In this document: one piece after another, positions 54,989-64,000 of the stretch
How the letters are laid out: each line of letters starts with the position of its first letter
How positions within the stretch are numbered: the stretch's first letter is position 1
Origin: Shewanella japonica
GTDB taxonomy: Bacteria; Pseudomonadota; Gammaproteobacteria; Enterobacterales; Shewanellaceae
Direction: 5' to 3'
Length of the DNA: 64,000 nt
Assembly: GCF_002075795.1 (NCBI RefSeq)
Contig: NZ_CP020472.1
Span: forward strand, 4,458,501 to 4,522,500
Translations under genes and position numbers: made by a program
The notes under the pieces: generated by a model
The model's input: the letters and a program-made list of their open reading frames with translations, nothing else
Told to the model about the DNA's origin: nothing
The model's database searches: none

Positions 54989-57622
54989 ATGGAAAAGGGA
55001 GCCTTCCCTAATCACTCTAATAATATCGAACATCTACAAAGAAGGGTGTCGAGGCTTAGACGTTTAGCGACAAAATATAAGCGCGCAGAAATCATTCAAA
55101 ATGCGCTATTAGAAATTTCCAATATTGCTACCCAAGCGATCTCACTTGACGCTTTCTATAAAGGTGTCCACAGTCATCTGCAAAGCTTGATCCATGCCGA
55201 TAACTTTTTCATTGCCTTTTTCGATAATCAAACTGGCACCATATCCTTACCTTTTTTTGCTGATGAGAAAGATCCCCACCCATCAGAGCTATATCCAGAT
55301 GAAGAAATATCATCATTATTAGAGCGTGGCATTACAGGTTATGTGCTAAAAACCGGTGAACCACTTTTTTGTAATGAGCGACGTTTTAATGAATTGGTCG
55401 AAGAAGGAAAAATTGATGGCTTAGGTTCACCTTGCCTTCAATGGCTCGGCGTTCCCATCAAACACAATAACCATGTCTCAGGAGTATTGGTCGTTCAAAG
55501 CTACAGCGACGATATTATCTATGGTGAGCTCGAACTCGAATTAATGGGCTTTATTTGCCACCATATTTCAGGTGTTATGGAGCGACTGCGTCACAATGAA
55601 GAGCTTGAAATAGCAATTATTGAACGTACTAAAGAACTCAGCGAAGCGTATGACAAAGTAAAACTTGAAGTTACTGAGCGTGTTAAAGCAGAGAAACTGC
55701 AAAAGTCATTATTTCAAATCGCTGATTTATCCGCATCTGATGTGACTCAAGCCGAGTTTTACCCACAAATCCATCAAGTCATCAGCCAATTACTGCCTGC
55801 TGACAACTGTTTTATCGCATTAGTACACAAGCCATCACAAACCTTATCTTTTCCTTTTTATGTCTCGCAGATGAACGCCGAAGCGCCTAAACCAAGGGCG
55901 TTAAAGGATGGCTTAACAGAGTATATTTTAAAGCACCAGCAACCACTATTGTTAAATCAGCAAGACATTAAAAGGATGATTACTGCGGGTGAGATTTATG
56001 GCAGTAATCCCGATTTAAACCACACTCAAACTATGAAGCAATGGATTGGTATTCCGTTATTCATTCACGGGGAAATAGCCGGTGGATTAACGATTTACAG
56101 TCTGACCGACAAAAACTCCTTTGCCACTAAAGATTTAGAGCTACTCACCTTTGTCTCGCAGCATATTGCCAATGCAATTGAGCGTAAACTTGCCGCTGAG
56201 CAGTTAAAGCGAAGCTATGAGCAACTTGAGGATAAGGTCGAAAAACGCACCAAAGCGATTGCTGAGATCAATGACAACTTACAACGTCAAATCATGCAAC
56301 GTAAAAAAATCGAAGCTCAATTGGTTTACGATGCTAAACATGACAATTTAACCGGTTTACCTAACCGTAGCTTTTTCATGGAGCGCTTATCACAAGCCAT
56401 TAAGCATGTTCGACGTCATCAAAACGAGCAGTTTTCTCTGTTATTTATTGATTTAGATGGCTTCAAGCAAATCAATGACACCTTAGGTCACCTTGAAGGT
56501 GATCGTTTTTTGATTGAAACATCAACTCGGCTAAAAATGTGTATTCGAGACAATGACACTTTAGCTCGCTTGGGCGGTGATGAATTTGTCATTTTACTCG
56601 ACTCCATCCACCAGCACCGAGATGCCGAAGATGTATGTGAGCGCATCTTGCAAGCTATTGCAGAGCCATACACATTAGCTCAACAGCAAGTGATTTCTGG
56701 TGCCAGTATTGGCGTGGCTTACAGTTCTGTTAACACTTCAGATAACAGTGAGTCAGTATTGCGTAATGCCGATACTGCAATGTATCAAGCAAAGTCAAAA
56801 GGCAAAGGCTGTTATGTTGTTTTTGACCAGAAAACCGAATACAGCTTCAATCAACGTATCGCGCTGGAGCAAGACTTTTTACACGCCCTAGAGCGCAATG
56901 AAATCATAGTAGAGCTAACGCCCATCGTCACTTTCGATCAAAGCCATATTTTAGCCTATGAGCCAATTAGCTACTGGCACCATCCTAATGAAGGGAAGAT
57001 TGATAACCATCAGTTAAAAGCGCTTGCCGAGCAAACGCAAAGCATGATGATGTTAGAAGATTATATTTTTCAATATATTGATCAACACTACCAAGCTTTA
57101 GCAAATGGATTAGGTGACAACATTCACTTTCATATTCCACTATCAAGTCAGCACATTAAGCATAAGTACGGCCTTCGCAGCTTAAAGAACACCATTAAGC
57201 GCAGTCGTATCTGTGCCACAAAGCTATGGGTATTCTTTCACGAGAAGTCATTTGTGCAAGACAGCACTAACCATATCAGTGCCTTTGAGTCTTTAACCGA
57301 AATGGGTGTCAATATTGGAATAAATGGTTATGGAACAGGTTATAGTTCACTGAGTAGCTTAAGCTTTTTACCGATTAAAGCGTTAAAACTCGATGCCGAT
57401 GTTAGCCAACACTTACTCAATGAAAAACAACTGCAACTGGCTAAAGCCTATCAGCTTATCGCTCAAACATTGGGGTTTGATATGTATGCAGAAGGTATAA
57501 ATACTTCAGAGCAGAAGCAAAGTTTATCAAAACTGGGCTATAGCCAAGGGCAAGGTAACGTTTTTTCTATCGTTAATATTGTCCTAACAGATCATAATGA
57601 CGTTAAAGAAGCCGTAAGCTAA
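54989..57622 (+). CDS. GAF-GAF-GGDEF-EAL protein: probable diguanylate cyclase with degenerate EAL
   Basis: This 877-aa soluble sensor has a coiled-coil start, GAF1 (about 40-200), a coiled coil, GAF2 (about 245-400), another coiled coil, GGDEF (about 445-610) and EAL-like (about 620-870) domains. GGDEF is intact at 529-533 with an RxxD inhibitory site at 520-523, so product-inhibited c-di-GMP synthesis is expected. The EAL domain looks inactive: EPI at 658-660 replaces EAL, and NGYGTGYSS replaces the DDFGTGYSS metal-binding loop. No transmembrane segment is seen. GGAG precedes the ATG. Its place just after the BpfA-BpfD operon suggests, but does not show, that it supplies c-di-GMP to BpfD. 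The GAF ligands are unknown. Confidence 0.88.
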   Translation: MEKGAFPNHSNNIEHLQRRVSRLRRLATKYKRAEIIQNALLEISNIATQAISLDAFYKGVHSHLQSLIHADNFFIAFFDNQTGTISLPFFADEKDPHPSELYPDEEISSLLERGITGYVLKTGEPLFCNERRFNELVEEGKIDGLGSPCLQWLGVPIKHNNHVSGVLVVQSYSDDIIYGELELELMGFICHHISGVMERLRHNEELEIAIIERTKELSEAYDKVKLEVTERVKAEKLQKSLFQIADLSASDVTQAEFYPQIHQVISQLLPADNCFIALVHKPSQTLSFPFYVSQMNAEAPKPRALKDGLTEYILKHQQPLLLNQQDIKRMITAGEIYGSNPDLNHTQTMKQWIGIPLFIHGEIAGGLTIYSLTDKNSFATKDLELLTFVSQHIANAIERKLAAEQLKRSYEQLEDKVEKRTKAIAEINDNLQRQIMQRKKIEAQLVYDAKHDNLTGLPNRSFFMERLSQAIKHVRRHQNEQFSLLFIDLDGFKQINDTLGHLEGDRFLIETSTRLKMCIRDNDTLARLGGDEFVILLDSIHQHRDAEDVCERILQAIAEPYTLAQQQVISGASIGVAYSSVNTSDNSESVLRNADTAMYQAKSKGKGCYVVFDQKTEYSFNQRIALEQDFLHALERNEIIVELTPIVTFDQSHILAYEPISYWHHPNEGKIDNHQLKALAEQTQSMMMLEDYIFQYIDQHYQALANGLGDNIHFHIPLSSQHIKHKYGLRSLKNTIKRSRICATKLWVFFHEKSFVQDSTNHISAFESLTEMGVNIGINGYGTGYSSLSSLSFLPIKALKLDADVSQHLLNEKQLQLAKAYQLIAQTLGFDMYAEGINTSEQKQSLSKLGYSQGQGNVFSIVNIVLTDHNDVKEAVS

Positions 57623-57649
57623 CCTCGCACTCAACCTTGGCATTACCGT

Positions 57650-59662
57650 TTACTTTTTAAACATATCTCTTAGGTTAGCAATATTCGCTTTAGCAGATTG
57701 CACCTTCTCTTGTTCAGTTTGTTTAGGCTTGCGGTTTTCCCAAATCAAATCGTCTTGAGGTAACTCCATTAAGAAGCGACTCGGCTCACAACGCATAGTC
57801 TCACCAAACTGACGACGTTCACGGCACATAGTAAACCACAACTCTTTTTGCGCACGTGTAATTCCTACATAGGCGAGACGACGTTCTTCATCGACATTAT
57901 CTTCATCAATACTCGATTGATGAGGCAAAATTCGTTCTTCAGTACCTACCATAAAGACATAGGGATATTCCAACCCCTTTGAAGCGTGTAACGTCATCAA
58001 CTGAACTTGGTCACCGCCTTCATCTTCTTGGTTTCGTTCCATCATGTCTCGCAACGTAAGACGTGTTACCACCTCAGGTAGCGTCATCGGTTCATCAAGC
58101 TCATCACCTTCCAGCATTTCCGTCACCCAACGATAAAGCTCAGAAATATTCTTCATCCGCATTTCTGCAGCTTTGGCGCTGGTACTGGTTTCGTACAAGT
58201 AATCTTCGTAATTAATTTTACGAATTAACTGCTTGATCGCATCTACCGGCTCACCACGAGTTGCTATCTCTCCAGTATCGACAATAAATTTTCCGAATTG
58301 ATACAAAGATGACATCGCCGCTGGCGCTAAATGGTGATTAAGCTCAGCTTGAAAAATCGCTTCAAACATCGAAATATGTTTTTGGTTCGCATAGTTGCCT
58401 AAGCGCTCTAAGGTAGCTGGGCCGATTCCACGCTTAGGCAAGTTCACTACACGTAAAAACGCATTATCATCATCTGGATTAACGACCAGACGCAAATATG
58501 CCATGATATCTTTAATTTCAGCCCGAGCGAAAAATGATGTGCCACCAGATAATTTATAAGGGATACGGTTGGTCATCAATGCCCGTTCGAGTAAACGAGA
58601 CTGGTGATTTCCTCGATATAATATGGCGTAATCACCAAATTTAGTTTTGCCGACAAACTTATGACGAACAATTTCAGCAACGACTCGCTCAGCTTCTTGC
58701 TCTTCATTCGCGGCAAACAACACACGCAGTGGCTCACCATAAGCAAGTTCACTGAACAGCGTTTTATCGTACACATGGGGGTTGTTAGCAATGAGAATGT
58801 TGGCTGCTCTTAAAATCCGCTGACTTGAGCGGTAATTTTGCTCCAACTTAATCAGTTTAAGTTTAGGGAAATCTTTACCCAGTAAGACTAAGTTCTGCGG
58901 TTTTGCTCCCCGCCATGAATAGATGGATTGATCATCATCCCCTACCACGGTAAAGCGAGCACGTTCACCCACTAACAGCTTCACTAGCTCATATTGACTG
59001 GTATTTGTGTCTTGGTATTCATCGACTAGCAAGTATTGAATACGGGTTTGCCAGCGTGTTCTGACTTCTTCGTTATGACGCAATAAAAGCGTTGGCAATA
59101 AAATCAAATCATCAAAATCAAGCGCATTATAGGCTTTCATATGTTGGGCATAACGTTGATAAAGCTTGGCAAACAATTGTGTTTGCTCATCTCCACCTCG
59201 TTTAATTGCCACATCAGGCACGACTAAGTCGCCTTTCCAATTTGAAATAGCACCGGCTAGCGCTTTAATTAAATCTTTGTCTTCTTCAAGTTCATCTTCA
59301 GTCAGCTCTTTTAACAGCGCAAAGGTATCTTGATCATCAAATAATGAAAAGCCAGCCTTTAGACCAACCACTTTATGTTCACGCTTAATGATCTCAAGCC
59401 CTAATGTATGGAACGTCGAGATCCATAATCCTCTGGCTTCTTTGCGTCCCATGGACTGAGCCACACGCTCTTTCATCTCTCGTGCCGCTTTATTAGTAAA
59501 AGTCACCGCAGCAATATTGCGTGCTTTATAGCCGCACTTTTCAACTAAGTATGCAATTTTGTTAATAATTACCCGAGTTTTACCACTGCCTGCACCCGCT
59601 AATACTAAACAAGGTCCAGAAACATAGTGAACGGCATCATTTTGCCCAGGATTTAACTTCAT
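57650..59662 (-). CDS. rep: ATP-dependent DNA helicase Rep
   Basis: This 670-aa SF1A helicase moves 3'-5' on single-stranded DNA and helps forks past protein blocks. Motifs are Walker A LAGAGSGKTRVI, motif II VDEYQDTN, motif III GDDDQSIYSWRGA and motif VI VGITRAQ. The start MKLNPGQNDAV at 59662 aligns with Rep of E. coli; the upstream 22 codons look like fortuitous extension. It is divergent from ubiK. UvrD is the nearest alternative, but the N terminus and shorter C terminus favour Rep. Confidence 0.93.
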   Translation of the reverse strand: MKLNPGQNDAVHYVSGPCLVLAGAGSGKTRVIINKIAYLVEKCGYKARNIAAVTFTNKAAREMKERVAQSMGRKEARGLWISTFHTLGLEIIKREHKVVGLKAGFSLFDDQDTFALLKELTEDELEEDKDLIKALAGAISNWKGDLVVPDVAIKRGGDEQTQLFAKLYQRYAQHMKAYNALDFDDLILLPTLLLRHNEEVRTRWQTRIQYLLVDEYQDTNTSQYELVKLLVGERARFTVVGDDDQSIYSWRGAKPQNLVLLGKDFPKLKLIKLEQNYRSSQRILRAANILIANNPHVYDKTLFSELAYGEPLRVLFAANEEQEAERVVAEIVRHKFVGKTKFGDYAILYRGNHQSRLLERALMTNRIPYKLSGGTSFFARAEIKDIMAYLRLVVNPDDDNAFLRVVNLPKRGIGPATLERLGNYANQKHISMFEAIFQAELNHHLAPAAMSSLYQFGKFIVDTGEIATRGEPVDAIKQLIRKINYEDYLYETSTSAKAAEMRMKNISELYRWVTEMLEGDELDEPMTLPEVVTRLTLRDMMERNQEDEGGDQVQLMTLHASKGLEYPYVFMVGTEERILPHQSSIDEDNVDEERRLAYVGITRAQKELWFTMCRERRQFGETMRCEPSRFLMELPQDDLIWENRKPKQTEQEKVQSAKANIANLRDMFKK

Positions 59663-59821
59663 GCTGACGACTTTACCAATAACCAAAATAAACGGAGTGC
59701 GATCATACCAGAAAGCCACGATCGACAATCAATAAATTTAAATGTCTGCTGTGATCAAAAAACCAATGACGATCGTATCACTCGACTAAGGTGAACCCAC
59801 CCACAGGCTTAATCGATAACT

Positions 59822-59850
59822 TTGGACATGGCCGGTTGCTGAGGTACAAT
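59822..59850 (+). promoter_or_regulatory. Probable sigma-70 promoter of ubiK
   Basis: TTGGAC (59822-59827) and TACAAT (59845-59850) are separated by 17 bases. The -10 lies about 40 bases upstream of the ubiK start. Confidence 0.6.
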
Positions 59851-59891
59851 TACCCCATAGACTAGAAACCTAATTTAATATGGAATTGATG

Positions 59892-60146
59892 ATGATTAAT
59901 CCAAAAAAACTTGAAGAAGTGGCTAAGCAGTTAAGTGAAAACCTTCCTAGCGGCGTTAAGCAATTCGCTGGCGAATTTGAAGAGCGTTCTAAGCAGGTGC
60001 TTCAAAGCCAACTGATGAAGTTAGACGTGGTTTCTCGAGAAGAATTTGAAGTACAACAGCACGTGTTATTAAAAACTCGTGAAAAGCTCGAAGCACTGCA
60101 AGCACAAGTGGACGAATTAGAAAAAAAATTGTCTGCTGACGCTTAA
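59892..60146 (+). CDS. ubiK: Ubiquinone biosynthesis accessory factor UbiK (BMFP/YqiC family)
   Basis: This 84-aa protein has an amphipathic N-terminal half and a C-terminal coiled coil (VLLKTREKLEALQAQVDELEKKL), and helps the Ubi complex with UbiJ. The segment LDVVSREEFEVQ is characteristic. I choose the ATG at 59892 (MINPKK), with TGGA seven bases upstream, matching the E. coli start; ATGs at 59880 and 59889 are in frame. It has its own promoter and terminator. Confidence 0.9.
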   Translation: MINPKKLEEVAKQLSENLPSGVKQFAGEFEERSKQVLQSQLMKLDVVSREEFEVQQHVLLKTREKLEALQAQVDELEKKLSADA

Positions 60147-60165
60147 TACATAATGATCTAACAAA

Positions 60166-60194
60166 AATGGCATCCTTTGGGATGCCATTCTTTT
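60166..60194 (+). terminator. Rho-independent terminator of ubiK
   Basis: AATGGCATCC (60166-60175) pairs with GGATGCCATT (60180-60189) around a four-base loop, followed by CTTTT. It also lies just downstream of the convergent aminotransferase gene and may serve both. Confidence 0.8.
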
Positions 60195-60227
60195 AACCTT
60201 ATTTTATCTCAACTGACTGCATTAAGA

Positions 60228-61382
60228 TTAGTTAAGCACTTCATCTAGCGCTCGTAGACATAAGGCTACGTTTTCGCGGCGAGCCCCAAAACCCATCAAG
60301 CCGATACGCCATGCTTTACCAGCTAATGCACCGAGTCCAGCACCAATCTCTAAATTATAAGTATTGAGTAACTGCTGACGCACTGCAGCATCATCAACCC
60401 CTTCAGGAATATAAACCGCATTTAATTGCGGTAAACGGCACGTTTCATCCACGACGAAAGTCAGCCCTAACTGCTCAAGTCCATCACGTAATATTTGATG
60501 CATATCCTGATGACGTTTCCACGCATTTTCCAAGCCTTCATTAGCCAGTAAACGCAGTGATTCATGTAATGCATATAAGGCATTCACTGGTGCAGTATGA
60601 TGATAACTGCGTTTAGCGCCGGTATCTTTATTACCCCAATAACCCATCACTAAGGTTTGATCTAAAAACCAGCTTTGGACAGGGGTCTTGCGACTTTTAA
60701 TCTTTTCTACTGCTTTGGCTGAAAATGACACTGGAGAAATACCAGGAACACATGAAAGACATTTCTGACTGCCCGAATAAATCGCATCAATGCCCCATTC
60801 ATCCACACGCAGCTCTACCCCACCTAGTGATGTCACAGCGTCAACAATGGAAATACAATCATGTTGTTGAGCCAAGGCACATAAGCTTTTGGCATCTGAT
60901 AAAGCACCGGTTGAGGTTTCAGCATGAACAAAAGCTAAAAACTTAGCGTCAGGATTTGCATTTAACGCAGCTTCTACTGCTGAAACAGATACAGGTTCGC
61001 CCCATTCATTATCAACAACAACCGCTGTAGCACCTACACGCTCAACATTTTGGCGCATGCGCTCACCGAACACACCATTACGGCAAACAATGACTTTTTC
61101 ACCCGGCTCGACCAAATTAACAAAACACGTTTCCATTCCCGCACTCCCTGGTGCAGAAACAGCTAAAGTCATTTCATTATTGGTTTGAAAAGCATATTGA
61201 ATTAAGGATTTCAGCTCATCCATCATCGCAACAAACAATGGATCTAAGTGGCCTATTGTTGGCCTAGCTTGGGCGGCTAACACTTCAGGATACACATCCG
61301 AAGGGCCTGGTCCCATAAGGGTACGGCGAGGTGGCATAAAGGCATTTATGCCAGATACAGAATTAGTGGGTACAGATAACAT
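60228..61382 (-). CDS. Class V aminotransferase, alanine-glyoxylate / serine-pyruvate type
   Basis: This 384-aa PLP enzyme of the AGXT/SGAT branch would transfer an amino group between alanine (or serine) and glyoxylate or a related keto acid. Signatures are LMGPGPSDVYPEVL at the start, SAPGSAGMETCFVNL, the PLP aspartate region VDAVTSLGG and the PLP lysine in YSGSQKCL. Length is typical. The ATG at 61382 is chosen because AAGGAG lies six bases upstream; a TTG one codon earlier is too close. The gene stands alone between ubiK and ilvA. Exact substrates cannot be fixed from sequence; purine-degradation PucG-like activity is another possibility. Confidence 0.85.
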   Translation of the reverse strand: MLSVPTNSVSGINAFMPPRRTLMGPGPSDVYPEVLAAQARPTIGHLDPLFVAMMDELKSLIQYAFQTNNEMTLAVSAPGSAGMETCFVNLVEPGEKVIVCRNGVFGERMRQNVERVGATAVVVDNEWGEPVSVSAVEAALNANPDAKFLAFVHAETSTGALSDAKSLCALAQQHDCISIVDAVTSLGGVELRVDEWGIDAIYSGSQKCLSCVPGISPVSFSAKAVEKIKSRKTPVQSWFLDQTLVMGYWGNKDTGAKRSYHHTAPVNALYALHESLRLLANEGLENAWKRHQDMHQILRDGLEQLGLTFVVDETCRLPQLNAVYIPEGVDDAAVRQQLLNTYNLEIGAGLGALAGKAWRIGLMGFGARRENVALCLRALDEVLN

Positions 61383-61572
61383 CAAAGTCTCCTTGGCTCG
61401 AGGTCAGTTGTAATAGCTCAATGAAACCTACATTTTTTATTTTACTTAACGCCACCGAATATCATTTCGTTTGTGGCTATCTCGCCTCTTTGGGCAGAAA
61501 TGACAATAACACAGACTATGTATTGAATCTGTATCCTATTGAAATTTATTAGCTTGAAATCGCCTTGTTATC

Positions 61573-61600
61573 TAAAAGGCTCCCTATGTAGGAAGCCTTT
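61573..61600 (-). terminator. Terminator of the ilvD-ilvA operon
   Basis: AAAGGCT (61575-61581) pairs with AGCCTTT (61594-61600); an inner CCTA/TAGG extends the stem past one mismatch. On the minus strand four T residues follow. It lies 15 bases after the ilvA stop. Confidence 0.6.
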
Positions 61601-61614
61601 ATTCGCGATTTAAT

Positions 61615-63159
61615 TTAGTGACCAGAGTTCAAAAACAATTGATAAGCAGGGCTATCAGTTTCCTCTTGGTAAACAAAACCGAGCTCTGTTAAAAAACGAG
61701 CAAACGCCGCTTCGTCAGAAGATGGGACTTCAAACCCAGCTAGCACACGCCCAAATGCAGCGCCGTGGTTGCGATAATGGAATAAACTGATATTCCATTG
61801 GCTTTGTAAGGTGGTCAAAAACTTCAACAGTGCACCAGGGTGCTCAGGAAACTCAAAGCTAAATAGACGCTCATCTAATGGCTCTGGTGGTCTGCCACCA
61901 ACCATATAACGCACATGCAGTTTGGCCGTTTCATCTTCTGATAAATCTTGCACCTGAAAGTCTTCCGACTCTAGGTTAGCAATAATCTCATCTAATTCAG
62001 CTTGACCTTGGCTTATACGAATGCCGGCAAATACCACCGCACTGTCACGACTGCTAAAGCGATAATTAAACTCGGTCATTGCACGTTTATTTAAAATTTG
62101 GCAAAAACGTAAAAAGCTCCCTGGTTTCTCAGGCACTTTAACCGCTAAAACAGCCTCTTTTTGCTCGCCTAATTCACAGCGTTCAGACACATAACGTAAG
62201 CTATGAAAGTTCACATTCGCACCACTTAAAATGGCGGCTACCCGCTCACCTTTACCAGCCTCTTTAGGGTGTAGTTGCAAGTATTTCTTTAATCCTGCAA
62301 TAGACAATGCTCCAGCCGGTTCTGAAATTGCACGGGTATCTTCAAAAATATCTTTAACTGCGGCGCAGATTTCATCAGAGGTGACAGTAACAACATCATC
62401 AACATAATGTTTTGCGATTCTAAATGGCTCTTCACCGATACGTTTAACTGCAACTCCATCTGCAAATAGTCCAACTTGAGATAGAGACACTGGCTCGCCT
62501 GCATCTAACGCCGCTTTTAAGCAAGCGGCATCTTCTGGCTCAACACCAATAATCTTAACTTGTGGCATCACAGCTTTATAATAAGCAGCGATGCCAGCAA
62601 TCAGTCCACCACCACCGACAGGAACAAACACGGTATCGATATCACGTTGCTGTTGTAGCATTTCTTGTGCAACAGTGCCTTGACCTGCAATGACATGTTC
62701 ATCATCAAATGGGGCAATGTAAGTGCGCATTTCACGCTCAGCAAGTTGCTTTGCATGTTCGTTTGCTTGATCAAAACCTTCACCAAACAACACCACATTG
62801 CCACCAAGGCGCTTTACCGCATCAATTTTAATATCAGGCGTGGTACCTGGCATAACAATCACGGCATCAATACCACGGCTTGCCGCCGACATAGCCACAC
62901 CTTGCGCATGATTACCAGCTGACGCACAAACCACCCCATTCTTACATTGCTCAGGAGTCAGTTGCGCCATACAGTTATACGCGCCACGTAGTTTAAAAGA
63001 GTGTACCGGCTGCATGCCTTCACGCTTTAAGTAAACTTGACACCCCAATCTGGCTGACAGTTTATTTAAGCTCGATAACGGCGTTACTTTGGCCACATCA
63101 TAAACTGATGATAACAGCGTTTTTTGCAAATATTCTTGTGCTAAAGACATAGGCCTCAT
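61615..63159 (-). CDS. ilvA: Threonine dehydratase, biosynthetic (L-threonine ammonia-lyase)
   Basis: This 514-aa PLP enzyme makes 2-oxobutanoate for isoleucine synthesis. The PLP lysine lies in HSFKLRGAY, and the substrate and phosphate loops are SAGNHAQGVA and GGGGLIAGIA. Two ACT-like regulatory regions (from about 335 and about 430; EKPGSFLRF and EHPGALLKF) show the long, isoleucine-inhibited biosynthetic form. Start is either the ATG at 63159 or the ATG at 63150; no ribosome site decides. It follows ilvD by 33 bases, as in the ilvGMDA order. Confidence 0.95.
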   Translation of the reverse strand: MRPMSLAQEYLQKTLLSSVYDVAKVTPLSSLNKLSARLGCQVYLKREGMQPVHSFKLRGAYNCMAQLTPEQCKNGVVCASAGNHAQGVAMSAASRGIDAVIVMPGTTPDIKIDAVKRLGGNVVLFGEGFDQANEHAKQLAEREMRTYIAPFDDEHVIAGQGTVAQEMLQQQRDIDTVFVPVGGGGLIAGIAAYYKAVMPQVKIIGVEPEDAACLKAALDAGEPVSLSQVGLFADGVAVKRIGEEPFRIAKHYVDDVVTVTSDEICAAVKDIFEDTRAISEPAGALSIAGLKKYLQLHPKEAGKGERVAAILSGANVNFHSLRYVSERCELGEQKEAVLAVKVPEKPGSFLRFCQILNKRAMTEFNYRFSSRDSAVVFAGIRISQGQAELDEIIANLESEDFQVQDLSEDETAKLHVRYMVGGRPPEPLDERLFSFEFPEHPGALLKFLTTLQSQWNISLFHYRNHGAAFGRVLAGFEVPSSDEAAFARFLTELGFVYQEETDSPAYQLFLNSGH

Positions 63160-63192
63160 TCCATCAGTTTTAGGTTAACGCTCATGTTTACA

Positions 63193-64000
63193 CTAGCCTT
63201 CTAGCTTACTGCGATCTCTTACCGCACCTTTATCAGCACTGGTTGCCAATAATGCATAAGCTTTGAGTGCTAATGACACATAACGCTCACGAGCTAGTGG
63301 TTTCCAAGCTTGTAGCCCTTTGGCTTCCATCGCTGCTTTACGCTGCGCTAATACATCATCAGATACCGCAAGTTTGATCGAGCGTGAAGGAATATCAATT
63401 TCTATTTGGTCGCCATTCTCAACCAAGGCAATGGTGCCACCCGCAGCAGCTTCAGGAGAAATATGACCAATAGACAATCCTGACGTCCCACCAGAGAATC
63501 GGCCATCAGTAATCAATGCACAGGCTTTACCTAAACCTCGAGATTTAAGGTATGTGGTTGGATACAGCATTTCTTGCATGCCTGGGCCACCTTTAGGACC
63601 TTCATAGCGGATAACAACCACATCACCAGCAACCACTTCGCCACCTAAAATGCCGTCAACAGCATCATCTTGGCTTTCATAAATACGTGCCGTCCCGACA
63701 AAAGTCAGGTTTTCTTCATCCACACCGGCCGTTTTAACAATACAGCCATTCTCAGCAACGTTGCCTGACAACACCGCTAAACCACCTTCTTGGCTAAAGG
63801 CATTTTCACGAGTACGAATACACCCTTCTTGACGGTCATCATCCACACTATCCCAATAACAGTCTTGGCTAAATGCAGTTTGTGTTGGAATGCCTGCTGG
63901 ACCTGCACTATAAAAGCGGCGAATCGTTTCATCTTGAGTTTGGGCAATATCATACTTTGCTAGAACAGACTTTAAATCGCCATTATCAGCAGCAACATGT
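63193..64000 (-). CDS. ilvD: Dihydroxy-acid dehydratase, C-terminal part (runs off the window)
   Basis: Only the C-terminal 269 codons are present; the frame is open to the right edge. An internal GTG at 63846 should not be taken as the start, because the upstream residues GPAGIPTQTAFSQDCYWDSV continue the IlvD sequence. Visible IlvD blocks are VDDDRQEGCIRT, ENGCIVKTAGVD, YEGPKGGPGMQEMLYPT, ITDGRFSGGTSG and the end SADKGAVRDRSKL. The enzyme makes 2-oxo acids for valine, leucine and isoleucine and carries an iron-sulfur cluster. It lies just upstream of ilvA in one operon. Confidence 0.95.
   Translation of the reverse strand, partial: HVAADNGDLKSVLAKYDIAQTQDETIRRFYSAGPAGIPTQTAFSQDCYWDSVDDDRQEGCIRTRENAFSQEGGLAVLSGNVAENGCIVKTAGVDEENLTFVGTARIYESQDDAVDGILGGEVVAGDVVVIRYEGPKGGPGMQEMLYPTTYLKSRGLGKACALITDGRFSGGTSGLSIGHISPEAAAGGTIALVENGDQIEIDIPSRSIKLAVSDDVLAQRKAAMEAKGLQAWKPLARERYVSLALKAYALLATSADKGAVRDRSKLEG

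Noticed and set aside
63193..63846. A complete 217-aa gene starting at GTG 63846
   Set aside because: The frame is open to the window edge and the upstream residues continue the IlvD sequence, so this is an internal codon of a gene cut by the window.

Overview
The window looks like a Shewanella chromosome (marine-type Gammaproteobacteria, moderate GC). The basis is conserved gene order and protein character rather than a database search. lptM-lysA-dapF-DUF484-xerC-yigB, cyaY, cyaA, hemCDXY and a BpfA/AggA adhesin operon sit together, followed by a tRNA Arg-His-Pro cluster, rep, ubiK, a class V aminotransferase, ilvA and ilvD. I see no insertion sequence, prophage, CRISPR array or rRNA.

Layout. 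1-2.2 kb: an NsrR-type-controlled di-iron hemerythrin (RIC/YtfE-like) and an orphan AlkB alkane monooxygenase. 2.2-8.4 kb (minus strand): a CzcCBA heavy-metal RND efflux operon and a small Cys-rich secreted protein. 8.6-13.3 kb (minus): the lysine/peptidoglycan and chromosome-dimer-resolution operon. 13.4-20.6 kb: cyaY, adenylate cyclase (minus) with a CRP site in its upstream region, and the haem genes hemCDXY. 21-54 kb: a giant RTX/Bap-type adhesin with its type I secretion system (ABC transporter, membrane fusion protein, TolC-like AggA), an OmpA-like lipoprotein, and the LapG/LapD-type protease and c-di-GMP receptor pair. 54.2-54.7 kb: four tRNAs (minus). 55-57.6 kb: a GAF-GAF-GGDEF-EAL protein. 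57.6-64 kb: rep (minus), ubiK (plus), aminotransferase, ilvA and partial ilvD (minus).

The 21-54 kb block works as one machine. The adhesin is exported by the ABC/HlyD/TolC system and held by its N-terminal retention module. It can be released when the LapG-type cysteine protease cuts at a TAAG site (residues 114-117). The LapD-type receptor, with degenerate GGDEF and EAL domains, would sequester the protease when c-di-GMP is high. The diguanylate cyclase at 55 kb has an intact GGDEF and is a plausible, unproven, c-di-GMP source.

The most striking structure is inside the adhesin: 53 tandem copies of a 288-bp (96-aa) unit at 25292-40495. The first 33 and last 7 units keep perfect 288-bp spacing. 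The 13 units between about 34.8 and 38.34 kb together lack exactly 60 bases, rising to 17 in one unit, and this destroys the reading frame locally. Reading frame and unit phase are both restored afterwards. The ABC transporter gene also carries a one-base deletion in a G run. Both look more like uncorrected long-read consensus errors than decay, but the sequence alone cannot prove that.
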